A stretch of DNA of 64,000 nt from Amphibalanus amphitrite (lineage: Eukaryota > Arthropoda > Thecostraca > Balanomorpha > Balanidae): the NCBI RefSeq assembly GCF_019059575.1, contig NW_024883057.1:62001-126000 (forward strand), given 5' to 3'. The notes under the pieces were generated by a model. That model did not search any database. It had not been told where the DNA came from and saw only the letters and a program-made list of their open reading frames with translations. The stretch's first letter is position 1. The number at the start of each line of letters is the position of its first letter. A program made the position numbers and the translations under genes. This document shows positions 51,531 to 63,960 of the stretch, piece after piece.

Positions 51531-54320
51531 CAATACACTGCCGCGGGGTACCAGCTCCCCGCGGTCACACTGGGCTGGGATAAGACGGTCAGAGACCAGA
51601 GTCGCTGCTGCTGCCTCTGTTCCGAAATGCACGATCAATTATGGTAGCGCCTTACTGCAAATTAAAGTGATTCAATGTATGAACTGAATATTGCTGAGCT
51701 GGTCACCTTGTTGGTGCTTTAATTAATCTAAGGGAGGGACCACGACAAACACCAAAGTCAATTTAAACCGCATTAGAAAAATGTTGGATCTCGATTTCGT
51801 AGCCGGTAAGCTTCCAGTGTGGGCCACGTTGATATAAAAGCCATCCGCGCCGCCTTCTTCGCCTTTTTATGCCGAATAATAAAAGTTCACTATGGTGTCG
51901 TTTATCGGTGTGCCTAGATAATCCGTAGATGGAAGCTGAAAACATTATTAGCAAGTGCTCAATACAGTAAAAGCACTCAACAGTCCGAAGATTCTATAAT
52001 GCTAGATCGAGTCCAGATTGCATTTTGAGCCCATTCTAGCATCCACTTGCTTGAAGTAAACTCATCCGCACACCAGACTTTCCATCCAGAATAGGCTAAT
52101 GCCAGCAATCACGGTTCATGTCTCCAGTGACGGTGTGTCTCTATATATGACAGGCGGCCGGTGGAGTCGGTCCTTTGCCCCCGCCGCCGCCATCCGTCCG
52201 TCCGACAGCCGATAGCCGCCTCTCAGCGGAGCGCGGCCTATGTATGGCCCGCTCCTCGAGCCGCCGATAGGAGCGGCACATGCGAGCAGCCGCCAGGAAA
52301 CCCGCGCTCATGCATTATTCCAGCGCGCCTAAACGTCTCGATCTGAGATCAAAGCAGCGCCGCCGGCAGAGACAATGGGCGCTGCAACCGGCAGCGCGCC
52401 GCCGAGTGACAAAACATTGGCACCGCTCAGCTAATATGGCGTATCGGCCGATCGGCCGGTCTGTCGGCCGGCGCGATTTGTCATACAGACTGTGCAGCCC
52501 GGTCGGCGGTGTGTCATCATCTGACGTGGGAGCTGACTGTCAGCGCTGACTGAACGGTGCCACCATGGCGTCCCGTCCCCGTCTGCCGCCGCCGGCCGCC
52601 GCGCCCTGTGACGAAACGATTGGCGCTGATTGGAAAACGACCTGCGTGAAATCAGAACTACAGAGAACGCCGATTAACGAGTGAAAGGTGCCGAATGAGC
52701 GACAAAACGAAAGTAGTTTGAGAAATGAAACCTGTCACCCAACTGCAAATACGTGGCATCTTGTCTTTAACGAGGGCAAGCAAGTAGCATAGAAATAGAG
52801 GCGCGAAGCATTCGCACAATGTCCAAGTTTTGGATGCCTGCACATACCCGACATATCGTTCGGCTTAAGTTGTGACACACTTGTGAAATGCATATTGTCA
52901 CGGCCGGGCTGCGGACCAGCTCTCGCCAGACATTTGTCAGGCCTAGTCGGTCACGTCTCCTTGACAAATATCCCGCCGGTGCGATTCGTATCGGTTCTAA
53001 TACGCCGCCTCCACCGTTCTCCGCCGCCGCCCGGTCGGTCGGGAGCCGTGTGTCGTTACTGCTGCCGGCGCGGCCGTCTCTCCCGGGCCGCGGGCTCTCC
53101 CGAGGAACGTGGCGCGGCCGTCTCTCCCGCGGTCTCTCCCGGGGAACGTTTCCCCCACATTCTGCCGGCCCCTCCGTCCTCTCCCACCTCCTTTTTTTTG
53201 CGCCGGCGGCGGCACTCAGCTCGGCCGGCCGCGGTCGCGCGTCGAAGCCGACGCGCAGCCGCCGCCGCCGACGAATTGTTACATATTTCACGGTGCCTGG
53301 CGGCCAACAAACAGTCTGAGAGCCCTTTTGTCGCCGGTCTCCGCCGACTGTTCCGTCAGAGGGGGGGGGGGGGGCGGCGGAGTGGGGCGGCGCGGCTGAG
53401 AGGTGGCCGATGGAGAGGAAAGGAAACACCATAACATTACTACTCTGATGGGCGACTGGTTGGGAGGTGTAGAGAGATTCCAAACACCTGGACCGGGTGA
53501 TGAAGTTAGGCCTTGAGTAAGCGTGTTGTTGTTGCGTTACTTGCAAATATGTTTCTCTGATGGGTGAGCTATGTTTGGACGAGATGTTACATTTTTGCTT
53601 TCAAACAAGAATAAAGACAATGATAAACTGAAGTGATTGCTGCAATAACACAAATCCGACTGAGAGCGGCGTCTCTCTCGCTCACACCTGTCACCCTTTG
53701 TTGTGGTGCATCGACTGAAGGTGGCGATGGGGCGCGTGCAGCCATACTGAGGTCGAAGACAGTGCTTCCTGTTCCCCGGTCGTCAGCCACCTCCATTAGC
53801 GACCTCTTACCGCCCAACTCGAGCGCGAGGGGGCAACTTTGGCCCGCGATGGCCCATCGGTGCCAGGCGCCCGGCGCCGCCGGCACTTCCCGTGGCCCCG
53901 GCTCCATTACACGCGCCAAACTAGGAGCGGCCAGAGCGTGACGCACTGGCCTAAATGCAGCCGCCAGACAACTTGTTAATCAAAACCGGAGATGTGATTT
54001 ATTTCCGCCCAAGTAGCCGCTCTAAGCACTGAACGCAACAAAATGCCTATAATCTGCTGCCATAATCCCACGTGGCTTGCGTGCCGACTGTGGCGTGCAA
54101 AGCGGGTCTAAACGGCAGCGGCCGCAACACTACCAGAACTCGCCGGCCATAATGACTTCATTAACCGGCCCGCCGCTGTTGTTCCGAGTGCTAGCTCAAC
54201 AGCGAAACAGAGTTTGCATGGCTAGAAATGGCGCGGAAAGTTACGAGGCGTCCCCGGCTTTTAGACACTTGGCAGGGGGTCGTTGGACACATCTACGATC
54301 TGCATATTGGGGTAGAACAG
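51531..54320. other. Unannotated DNA with GC-rich blocks
   Basis: 52150-52680, 52880-53400 and 53600-54200 are GC-rich, with G12-13 at about 53360. The intervening DNA is AT-rich. Long overlapping frames on the two strands at 52770-53546 are proline/arginine-rich and compositional. No gene was supported. Confidence 0.3.
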
Positions 54321-56399
54321 AAGGTCTTATATAAATAGAATCACAGACAAATAAAATGTCCCAGCTGCTACCGAATACCACATGCCAAATGCCAACTGCT
54401 GTGTGCTGGTGAAGATTGTGTCTTATTGCATCACTCCAAGGATTATTGTGTGACTGTCGGCAACGATAAGGTAGCAGTCAGGATTTTCACATTTGGATTG
54501 CCTGTTTCTGTGAAATGAAAGGAATCGACCTGATCATAGGCGTATGTGCACCGTATACAGAGGTCTATGAATAAGCAAAATGAAAGTAAATAAAACGAAA
54601 TTAAAAAAGAATTAGTAGAATAAAATATGATAAAGAACATGATTAATGCTCAGGACTCTCAGGAGTGGCTGCAACAGATGTCTTTTGACATGCTCGCTCG
54701 CATCGTAAGTGCACAAATTGCTAGGGGGTAAACGTTGAACACTCAAGCTGACCACCGAGATGAATTTTCGTGTGAACGGAAAACTGTCACGACTAACGGA
54801 CCAAAACTAACGCATGACAAGATACACTTCGTTGCTCATTGAAAATGAATCCCACATTCATTCACAAACGTAAACGTAGTATGAGCCTCCAGAAAAGGCT
54901 GATATAAGTATGAGAGAAGCAGCCCTAAGTATTTAAAGTTAGGTGCTTATTTCCTAAGCATAAGGAATATGCTAAGGAAAACGTTTTACATTTTATTTTA
55001 TTGAATACATCTAATTTACATAACATTCCTTAAAAAAAATATATAGGATAGGATAGGATAGATAGGATAGGATAAGATATATAGGATTTATGCCATGAAG
55101 ATTGTCATGAAGATTGCATGGCCATTGGTCCATGCCAACTATATTACGAATTAAAATAGCCGATTGGTAAGACTTATGAAGAAAAAGCTACTCGGGGGAA
55201 TGTTTTGCAGCTTCAGAATAGCAATAAGCTGCACAGATTAGAAAAGAAAAAAGACGTAGTCTTCGAGAATAATAGTTACGAAACATCTTTTCATGAAAAG
55301 GGAAGTTGCATCATTTCTTCACTCAATCCACTCGGTGCTGTCTTGATCAGCAGCTGAAGCGATATGCGGATATTTACAACGAACAGAATTATGGCACCAT
55401 AAGACAAATATTGACACTGCTGTTGACTGCCCTGTCGCTCAGACATCAACCGAGAGGGCGAGAAAGGCAGCCTAGTCTCTTCAGCATTTAATAAGTGACG
55501 TCAGTGTCCGCGAAGCTTCTATGTATAGGGGTCGGTCAGTCCGGTGGCTTTCTCAAGACCAAGCCGCTGCCTTCATATAAGGCATGTTATATAGAACAAT
55601 TTCCGTGATTGCTTTCCTGAGAATAGCCAGGGGTGAATCTAAGAACGTTTTAAGTAATGAAATGTAGCTATGTCAAGACGCCACTTTCGATATGACAATA
55701 ATGTTAAGTGATTTTCTTGGATAGATCGCCGATGTCGCGAACATGTGCTAGTTGCTGACATTGTCGGCCACAAGAACCATGGCGCAACATCTCACTTGGG
55801 CCCTGGGTATTTTTTTTTTACATTGCGTCTCTGGTGATGCACGAACAGAAAAGAACAGTCCAGCAGCGATTAATTGCCCTTTTCAGCCCTCACTATCGCT
55901 GATAGTAGTGTGGCCCGTTGCAATGTTCTGCATTAGGACCTTTTGGAATATCCAAAAATGTGTAAATGACTTATTTGGATAAATACATTGACGAATTGAA
56001 AAGGCATCGTTCGGCTCTTCGGTAGCAAGCAAATAATTCGAATTTGAAGAATTCTTCAGATTTCCCAATTCCCATCTTTACATATTGATGTGCATTGCAC
56101 TATAACATTGTATCTGAAAAGGAAAGAAACCGCATTGTCTATTAGGCATCCATGTGTGAAAACGGCCTTTTTTATAAATTGCAACAATATTAGGGATGCA
56201 GTTAATTTTCATCGTGTAGCTTCTGGGTAATTACCAATAAAATGCTGCAATAAAATGATGAACTTTTCTTACATTTTTTACATTTAACTGATACAGTTGT
56301 AACACAATGCAGTTGTTCATTGGTAAGCAGTTTACACATAGTACATACTTTTTGCAGGTAATTCAAAATCAAATTTATGAAATTGCTTACATGCTTTTT
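54321..56399. other. AT-rich spacer with a GGATA run
   Basis: A 2-kb AT-rich stretch. A short (GGATA)n-type run lies at 55045-55075. Nothing else could be supported, including short exons. Confidence 0.4.
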
Positions 56400-57180
56400 C
56401 GTGGTGGTGGTGGTGGTGGTGGCGGGGGGGGGGAGTCTACGGTGGAGCTGTCGACCGATTGGCCGTCTATTAGCTCGCTAAAACAAGCCTACCAGCCTCT
56501 GACGCCCAGACTCGTTCAGTCGAAGGGGGGAGGCGACCACCCACCGGCGGGACCGCCTCAGTCCTCTCCTTGTCGTCTGCGACGTCCGTCGAGCAGCAGC
56601 GGCGCCGTGCCGGTGGACTCGCCTATCCGCATCAACACATCGGCTCTGATTTAGTGCCGTCGCTAAATCGCTGCCGACGAGCCGCCCCAGACGCCGGCGT
56701 CGTCGCCGGCCGGGCCGCGGCCGTAACCAGCCGATTTACGGCAAATTGCACTCATATTTGTCGCGGAAACTCGGCGCCCAGCTGTTTGTCGCGGCCATCA
56801 AACGGCGGCGGCGGCTCCGGTCGGCCCGCCGGCGGACGCATGATTGAGCGCCCGTCAGCCGGAGACGACGCGCCTCGCTCGTCGACGTTTACGACGCTCG
56901 TCGACGCCGATGAAGCTACTCGACGCCCGTGGGGCACTGGCGACGAATCGCCCGAGGCGGGCCGGGAATGTGGCTGGATGCGGCCGGGCCGGACGGCGAG
57001 GGGCGCCGTCTGTTCGGAGGCTGATGGCCGGGGCGGGCCGGCCAGTGGCCCAGTTGGACGGTTCGACGAGCGATGGTCAGTCGCCGGACGCGGGCGGCGA
57101 TCGGCGCTGATGGGCGGTGACGACCCCGGCCAGCGGTCACCGCAGCACGATGGTCGGTTTGTAGCCCGGTCATGAAGAGA
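56400..57180. other. GGT run and GC-rich block
   Basis: 56402-56432 is a GGT triplet run passing into a G-run. 56440-57180 is GC-rich with GATTTAGTGCCG and GATTTACGGC. Long overlapping frames on both strands reflect composition. Confidence 0.35.
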
Positions 57181-58313
57181 CACCGGACGCCGCGGAGCTC
57201 TCAGTTTCTCAGAAAGTCCCTCCACTCGGCGGAACATCACAAAGATGACCCCACAAAGCCAAGACGATAAAGTTTTGTGACTTTGCAACTGTTTCGAAGC
57301 TGAACGTCTCTGGTCGCTGGTCATTTTCATGAGCTGCCTGGAGGCATGCATCGCTCCCCTCAGCCTCGTTATAAATGTATGGCATAGAAGTGCAATGTAG
57401 CTGGCCGCCACGTTGAAATGTGGGTCATTTGCATGCATACGAAACAGGCATCACCCCACGACCTTCCCATTTCATTGTATTCCATTCCTAGGTTCCAGGC
57501 GATGGGTTTAGTGAGTTGAAGTCTTAGCTTTAATGTGAGTTTGACTAGCAACAATAGGAACAGGGGTGTAGGATCGCAAAATAGGTTGGGGGGGGGGGGG
57601 CTGAACCCCGGACGCCGCGCCGGTGGGGTGGCGACGAAAGGTGCTGAGCGGGGGGGGGGGGGAAACCAGCAGTGGAAAAGGTGTTGACCGGGGGGGAGGG
57701 AGCGTGGACCATGGTGGTGAAAAGCGGGTCTATGACTTGAGTGTTATGACCTATTCTCTCCCCCTGGATCCAAGTTCAGGCTTATGAAATAAGGCGTAGG
57801 TATTTATATTCCGGCTCAACGTTTTGCAACCACATTTATGCTTTTCAAATGCAAAGTGATGCCACTAAAACGGTATATGTATGCTCTTCTTTAGGGCTGA
57901 TGAGAGATTCAATTTCTTGATTGATTCAGTGTTTAGATTCCTATCCCCTAGTTTGGCAAACTGTTTTAGGGTTTCCTTGGAGGTACCCCTGCAATTTCCT
58001 AAACTAAAATCTAGGTACTCATTTTTCACCAATCACCCACTTCATTTCGGAAGGATCAAGTTTTTGTGTAAAGATTGTAGACTGTTTAATGGCTCCCTTT
58101 TGGCTGTTTCAGAGACCTCCTCGACTACTTCTAGGGCCACGATAGCGGTATCGACAAAGTAGGCGGATCGTGATTGGTAAAACAGGACAGTCACAGAACA
58201 ATTTCTGTTGTAGTATTTCGCAAAACCCCCGCATTCTGCATATCATTGGAAGCATAGTTTTGTTTTTAAAGTTGTAGGTCGTGTAGCCACACGAATACTC
58301 CCAAAATGCACAA
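57181..58313. other. Unannotated DNA with G-runs
   Basis: G-runs of 11-13 occur at about 57589 and 57650. The rest is AT-rich. No gene or element end was paired. Confidence 0.35.
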
Positions 58314-58689
58314 AACAATTGCAGGCACGTACCTAGGATTTGGCCCAAGGGGGGGGGGCGGAGGATCCGGGGGGGCTTCCTCTCTACAGGGCGCCTCCTC
58401 TCTACAGAGGGCAAGGGAGGATCTAGGCGAACGCTTTTGTGGGGGGGGGGGGGGTACAGGTCGGCCGACATGACTGGTCTGATGGATGAATTCTGACGAC
58501 CGGGGGAGGGGAGCGAGTATGTCGAGATCAAAAGGCATTTCGTCTTCGTCGTTTCTATAAGATGAAGCTTTATCGTTATAAGTCACTCGGCTCATTGGTT
58601 TTAGTTAAATCCACCTATGCAAGTGCGTCGCCACGGATTTCTTACTTGGGGGGGGGGGGCGTATCGACCGACTTAAAAACATAGAAGTT

Positions 58690-59245
58690 GATATTGTTAC
58701 CGCACTTTTAGCCTAATGCATTAGTAGCATACAGTAGCGATCTCTCTTATTGACCTCGAACCGACGGCGCGAAGCGCTGCGAAAATTTGCAAAAAAAAAC
58801 GTTTTTTTTTAAGAATGATGTTCCACTTTTCACAGGCAAATATTCGCCTGAAGTGGTAGGCTGTGCCGCATCACACGGGCTGAGTTTACGAATTATAACT
58901 TTGTCCTAATGCTCACAATCGACAGGCGCTTAATTGCGTGATAAACGGCACAACTAGCGCTCCAGTCAACTGATAGCTTCTGAGGAGTGGAACATCATTC
59001 TGTAGTCGACTATGCACTTAGGGAATTTTGATTCAATTTGACACGGTTGGTGTTATTACAGTCACGACCTTTCTTATTGATTGGTGTATGAATCGGAGGC
59101 GCGGAGCGCCGAGAAAATTTGCAAAAGCATTTGTCAAAACACTGCTCCAAATCACAAATTTTACAACTCTTTTAGTATGGTAGTACAAGCCGGCGTTCCT
59201 TCACACTCCATAGTACACATATGAATTCCGATTCAATTTGACACG
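58690..59245. repeat. Degenerate tandem repeat inside the outer element, period about 330 bp
   Basis: Two diverged units share ATTGACCTCGAACCGACGG-like sequence, AGCGC(T/C)GCGAAAATTTGCAAA, and GATTCAATTTGACACGGTTG followed by GTGTTATTACAGTCACGAC. The second unit is cut at GACACGGTTGG by the next element and resumes at 63142 (GTGTAATTACAGTCACG). This gives an empty-site comparison for that insertion. Confidence 0.7.
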
Positions 59246-59864
59246 GTTGGTTGCAGACTTGTAAACGACTCTGAGTTGATTCGTGAATCGACTCAGAATC
59301 AAACCATTTTTCGATGAGTCGTGAGTTGATTCGAATCACTTCATCGAGGAACTTGATGAGTCATGAGTTGATTCGAATCGATTAAATTTAGCATCATGAG
59401 TCATTTGATGAATCGATTCAAAATTTCCGACTCAAACAAAGAATCGACTAAAAAAAATTTGAGTCGTTTACAAGTCACCATCAACACCCTAATAATCAAT
59501 GCTAGATCACTCCCTCAGCTTTAGCCATCACTTAACTCCATATTCCAGACTTACAAGAGCCTCAGAGGCTCAGGCACAGGCGCCTAATGAGCCAAAAGCA
59601 TTTGGCAGTTGGTAGGTACTTAGTCTTACCAAGCCAAGTGCCTGCTGGCTGCTACACTACCTAGGTACCTACATTTTACATGTCACTGTCAGAAGTCAGA
59701 ATTGACACCTGCGGCTGCCTCCCCTTCTCCCAGTCCCAATTTGGTCCCAATAATCAATCAACAGCATAAGAATTTGGGCGTCTATAGAGTCAAATACGCC
59801 CAAACTACCTATAGCCTATAAACTACCTATAGGCTATGCTATAATATAAATAAACTCACCTAGG

Positions 59865-61381
59865 TCGGTAAAGCTGGCGTCACCGTCGCCTTCCCGCCAA
59901 GGTAGGCCGTAATGACCAAGGTCACGTATGTCAAACTAGTGACAGCTTCAGATCGCAGTTACCGTGCGATCGTACTAACTTACTGCAAATTTGTGCTAAC
60001 CTGCTGCAGTGGAAAACAAGTAAGTATTATGTCCGTGAAGTTAGCGTCAGCAACAACAACGAATACAGCGTCGGATTCAGAATCGCTCAAAAAACTCATA
60101 TTCGGTCAATTGGGGGACGGGGAGCAAGAATATGACCTTTATTTGGCCCTAGCTTTTATCCCTTACCCCTTAATCGGCCCTTAAAGGAAGGCGCGCGTCA
60201 AAAGTGCCTCAAGGGTTCGTCTGATCGCCAAAATAAGGGTCGCAATCATTCTTTGGGTCAATATCTAGCCGCAGCCTCGGGTTCCAGATGTGTGCAACTT
60301 ACCCCTTACCCCTTAATCGGCCCTTAAAGGAAGGGGCGCGTCAAAAGTGCCTCAAGGGGTTAGGGGTAAGTTGCACACATCTGGAACCCGTCGCTGCGGC
60401 TAGATATTGACCCGAGGAATCGATTGCGACCCTTATTTTTGCGATCAGAGGAACCCTTGAGGCACTTTTGACGCGCCCCTTCCTTTAAGGGCCCATTAAG
60501 GGGTAAGGGGTAAGTTGCTCACATCTGGAACCCGAGGCTGCGGCTAGATATTAACCCAAGGAATCGATTGCGACCCTTATTTATACGATCAGACGAACCC
60601 GTGAGGCCCTTTTGACGCGCCCCTTCCTTTAAGGGCCGATTAAGGGGTAAGGGGTAAGTTGCACACATCTGGAACCCGAGGCTGCGGCTAGATATTGACC
60701 CGAGGAATCGATTGCGACCCTTATTTTTGCGATCAGACGAACCCTTGAGGCACTTTTGACGCGCCCCTTCCTTTAATGGCCGATTAAGGGGTAAGGGGTA
60801 AGTTGCACACATCTGGAACCCGAGGCTGCGGCTAGATATTGACCCGAAGAATCGATTGCGACCCTTATTTTGGCGATCAGACGAACCCTTAAGGCACTTT
60901 TGACGCGCCCCTTCCTTTAAGGGCCGATTAAGGGGTAAGGGGTAAGTTGCACACATCTGGAACCCAAGGCTGCGGCTAGATATTAACCCGGGGAATCGAT
61001 TGCGACCCTTATTTTGGCGATCAGACGAACCCTTGAGGCACTTTTGACGCGCCCCTTCCTTTAAGGGCCGATTAAGGGGTAAGGGGTAAAAGCTAGGGCC
61101 AAATAAAGGTCATATTCTTGCTCCCCGTCCCCCAATTTACCGAATATGAGTTTTTTTGAGCGGTTCTGAATCCGACGCTGTATTCGTTGTTGTTGCTGAC
61201 GCTAACTTCACGGACATAATACTTACTTGTTTTCCACTGCAGCAGGTTAGCACAAATTTGCAGTAAGTTAGTACGATCGCACGGTAACTGCGATCTGAAG
61301 CTGCCACTAGTTTGACATACGTGACCTTGGTCATTATGGCCTACCTTGGCGGGAAGGCGACGGTGACGCCAGCTTTACCGA
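59865..61381. mobile_element. Foldback-type element with long inverted repeats and a 144-bp array
   Basis: The arms begin TCGGTAAAGCTGGCGTCACC on both sides and stay inverted for at least 310 bp. The arms run into an array of 144-bp units. About one unit is on the left arm, and five are on the right arm (joints at about 60500, 60644, 60788, 60932 and 61076). The two arms meet head to head near 60356. I could not define a target duplication. The arms carry a short open frame (59912-60184 +, mirrored on the - strand) that I do not consider a gene. Confidence 0.75.
60356..61080 (-). repeat. 144-bp tandem array, five units, open frame on the minus strand
   Basis: Units contain GGGGTAAGGGGTAAGTTGCA, CACATCTGGAACCCGAGGC and TTTTGACGCGCCCCTTCC, with a period of exactly 144 bp after the first joint. 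As 144 is 48 codons, the - strand keeps one frame open across about three units, reading a repeat that includes CATYPLPLNRPLKEGARQK and NKGRNRF. No start context or domain supports translation. Confidence 0.85.
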
Positions 61382-61383
61382 TA

Positions 61384-62279
61384 GGGGAGAGTGGGGCAAA
61401 GCGGCCACCCGGGGCAAAGCGGCCACCCATCGTTTTAGCCCTTCATAGCTGGCGTCAGTTCCAATTTATGGTTTCCAATTATACTTCTTTTCACGGTCGT
61501 TCGAATGAGCCAGACCGGGGTTTCAGGCCCATCACCATTGTTCTGTGAAACACGGAAAAACATTTCTTGCCAGGTTACCAACTATGTTTACAATTTTTAA
61601 ATGTTATGTTATTCCATAACCGTTTGGAATTTTTATAAGCGTTCTTGTCCATGCATTGCATGGTTATCGTACATGTATTCTACCAATTTTAATGTTTTTT
61701 ACCCCACTTATAGCTAAGCTGGAATATTTTTGTCTCGGACGGTATGCGCGGGGCAAAGTGGCCGGGGCAAAGTGGCCACCCCCCAATTGGCTATAAGTTC
61801 CTTCCATCTGGATAAAAAACATTATTTATATTCAAATGTTTCGTCATGCATTCATCTTGGCCACTTTTCATTTGCATGAGTTACCAAATAATGCAATTAA
61901 ATGTTTATTTTCATGAAAATCCTTTCTTTGTTTATCTACAGGTGGAAGATGATAAAGTAAACATCCATCCTCGCTTGACTTTGTCATCATCAAATACCCT
62001 AATCGTACACGAGGCAACTATTTTGTTTCTCATATCGGGACTTGAGAAGACGCCGGTGGCCGCTTTGCCCCAGGGTATGGGGCAAAGTGGCCAATATGCA
62101 TAGGTTTAAAGTTTTGTCAATATCTTTCATATGTGAACGCCTTTGGAAATAAAACGCAGTTAAAATAAAAGGCAACTTAATAGGGATCACATTGGTATAG
62201 AAAGAATCTTTCCAAGTTTAAAAATCAAGCGTTGGCATCGTGAGAAGCGTTAGGGTGGCCGCTTTGCCCCACTCTCCCC
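61384..62279. mobile_element. TA-flanked non-autonomous element
   Basis: A perfect 27-bp inverted repeat starts GGGGAGAGTGGGGCAAAGCG on each side. It is flanked by TA at 61382-61383 and 62280-62281, suggesting Tc1/mariner-type insertion by target size only. The motif GGGGCAAAG(C/T)GGCC recurs about seven times in both orientations (near 61393, 61411, 61750, 61763, 62058, 62081 and 62256). It lies directly at the right edge of the foldback element. It is 896 bp with no transposase. Confidence 0.8.
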
Positions 62280-63199
62280 TACCTTAACTACTTTCAATGA
62301 GTCTCAACTCAAGATCTAATTCTGAGGCCTGAGCCACCCATGCAAGGTCATGGCCTCCTCGTTTGCTCCTCGTGGCCCATGGAGTCCCTGCTGATGCTGA
62401 ATGTGTCACAGGTGGGATTAATCCTATTTTTGAGGTTGTACTGTTTGAATAATTTTATGTGATAAGTAAGAAGTAGTAACATTTGTTTCATTATCATGTA
62501 GAAAAAGTTTGATTAAAAAAACATGAATGCCTCTCGGAACTTGTGCTTTTGAATTTTCAAAAAGACTTTCTAGGTAATAATAAGAGATAGGTTACTATGT
62601 TACTCCTTAGTCCTCACTTATATTATAATTGTCTCTCAGAGTTACTTACAAATTTATCTGATATTGCACTGTTGACTGTTGAGTGTTGAAGATAGGTAGG
62701 TGTAAGGTAGGTACCTATGTACCTAGTCCTACTAGGTAGCTGCTTGAATCTTTGGTCAAGGCTACTATGCTGCTTAATAAAATTGTGGTATGCGGCATAT
62801 TCATTTTATCATAGCTTTGAGTCAAATAATCAACAAATGCCTATAGTGAGTCATGGGTTGAATGACATAAGTTCATTAAAAATGTCGTGTGAGTCATGAG
62901 TTGATTTGAATCGATTCATCAAAATGTGAGTCATGAGTTGATTCGAATCATTCCGTTGGCTAGTTGCTCGAGTCATGAGTTGATTCGAATCATTTTATCG
63001 AGGAACTTGATGAGTCATGAGTTGATTCGAATCAATTAAATTTAACATCATGAGTCGTTTGATGAATCGATTCAAATTTCCAGACTCAAACAAAGAATCG
63101 ACTCAAAAAAATTTTGAGTCGTTTACAAGTCTGGTTGGTTGGTGTAATTACAGTCACGATCTCGTATTGACCTGTAGGTACACAAATTTGCAAAAAAAT

Positions 63200-63725
63200 C
63201 AAAACACAGAGGGGCCTCCTCTCTAGAGAGGACCACCTCTCTACTGTGGGCCTCCTCTTTTCACAGGGCCTATCAACTACAGAAGGCCTCCTCTCTACAG
63301 AGGACTTCCTTTCTACTGAGGGTCTATCTCTTTCAGAGGGCACCCTTTCTTCAGAGGACCTCCTCTCTACAGAGGACCTCATCTCTGCAAAGAGCCTCCG
63401 GCCTCCTCTCTACTGAGGGAGTCCTCTCTACATACCTCTCTACATCCTCTCTTCAGAGGGCCTCCCCTCTACAGCGGGCCTCCTCTCTTCAGAGGGCCTT
63501 CTGCTTTCAGGCGGTCTCCTTTCTACAGAGGGCCTCCTCTCTAACTACACAGGGCCTTCTTTCTACAGATGGCCTCTTCTCTACAGGGGGCCTCCTTTCT
63601 ACAGAGGGCCTCCTCTCTAAAGGGGCCTCCTCTCTACAGAGGGGCCTCCTCTCTACAGAGGGGCCTCCTCTCTACAGAGGGGCCTCCTCTCCTCTTACAG
63701 AGGGCCTCCTCTCTACTGAGGAGTC
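63200..63725. repeat. 18-20 bp minisatellite with a hairpin unit
   Basis: More than 20 units of GGGCCTCCTCTCTACAGA, each holding the CCTCT/AGAGG inverted pair around CTAC. The left part is degenerate and the right part (63600-63700) is nearly uniform, a pattern expected if the array grows at one side. It belongs to the outer hAT-like element. Confidence 0.85.
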
Positions 63726-63960
63726 AGAGGGGCCCTAGCGGTCAGACACAGACACTAGCAGTTATTCACAGGAGGCCCCAGGAAGTAAGAAGGACCCTAG
63801 CTGTCAGGCTGGTCAGAGGCCCTGAATATCCTGACGTGGTTTTTGGGATTCCCTTGAATTTCTTTCGCCTCCGACGTGACTTTGGCCCCGTGGCCTTCGG
63901 CCCACGGGGGCCTCCTGAAAACCCCGAGGGGGGGGGGGGCACCCTGTCCATCTTGGGTAC
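63726..63960. other. Right terminal region of the outer element
   Basis: GC-rich sequence with a palindrome TGGCCCCGTGGCC...GGCCCACGGGGGCC near 63881-63912 and a G12 run at about 63928. This forms the subterminal part of the outer element's right end. Confidence 0.5.

Larger units (their letters stand above)
59254..63133. mobile_element. Inner hAT-like element with subterminal repeats
   Basis: Termini CAGACTTGTAAACGACTC and GAGTCGTTTACAAGTCTG form a perfect 18-bp inverted repeat. They are flanked by GTTGGTTG at 59246-59253 and 63134-63141 (8 bp, hAT-like). The last 130 bp are repeated at 59345-59476 in the same orientation, ending in an internal copy of the terminus, so 59254-59476 looks like a complete small MITE. 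Subterminal copies of GAGTCATGAGTTGATTCGAA occur near both ends and may be transposase-binding sites. The middle holds a foldback element and a TA-flanked element. No transposase was recognised. Confidence 0.75.

Noticed and set aside
52767-53546. 259-codon minus-strand frame, the longest in the window
   Set aside because: Proline/arginine-rich with no recognisable motif, overlapped by long frames on the other strand in the same GC-rich block.
58600-58670. A further element end (GTGCGTCGCCACGGATTTC then a G-run)
   Set aside because: It looks like a terminus, but no partner end or target duplication could be found.
59912-60184. 90-codon frame in the foldback arm, mirrored at 61137-61334
   Set aside because: The two copies are the two arms of one inverted repeat and differ after residue 60. 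There is no known domain, so I treat it as noncoding repeat.
61846-62103. 85-codon frame inside the TA-flanked element
   Set aside because: Too short for a transposase and lacking a DDE/D pattern or helix-turn-helix motif.
63086-63382. Minus-strand frame reading a six-residue VERRPS-type repeat
   Set aside because: It arises from the 18-bp minisatellite unit.
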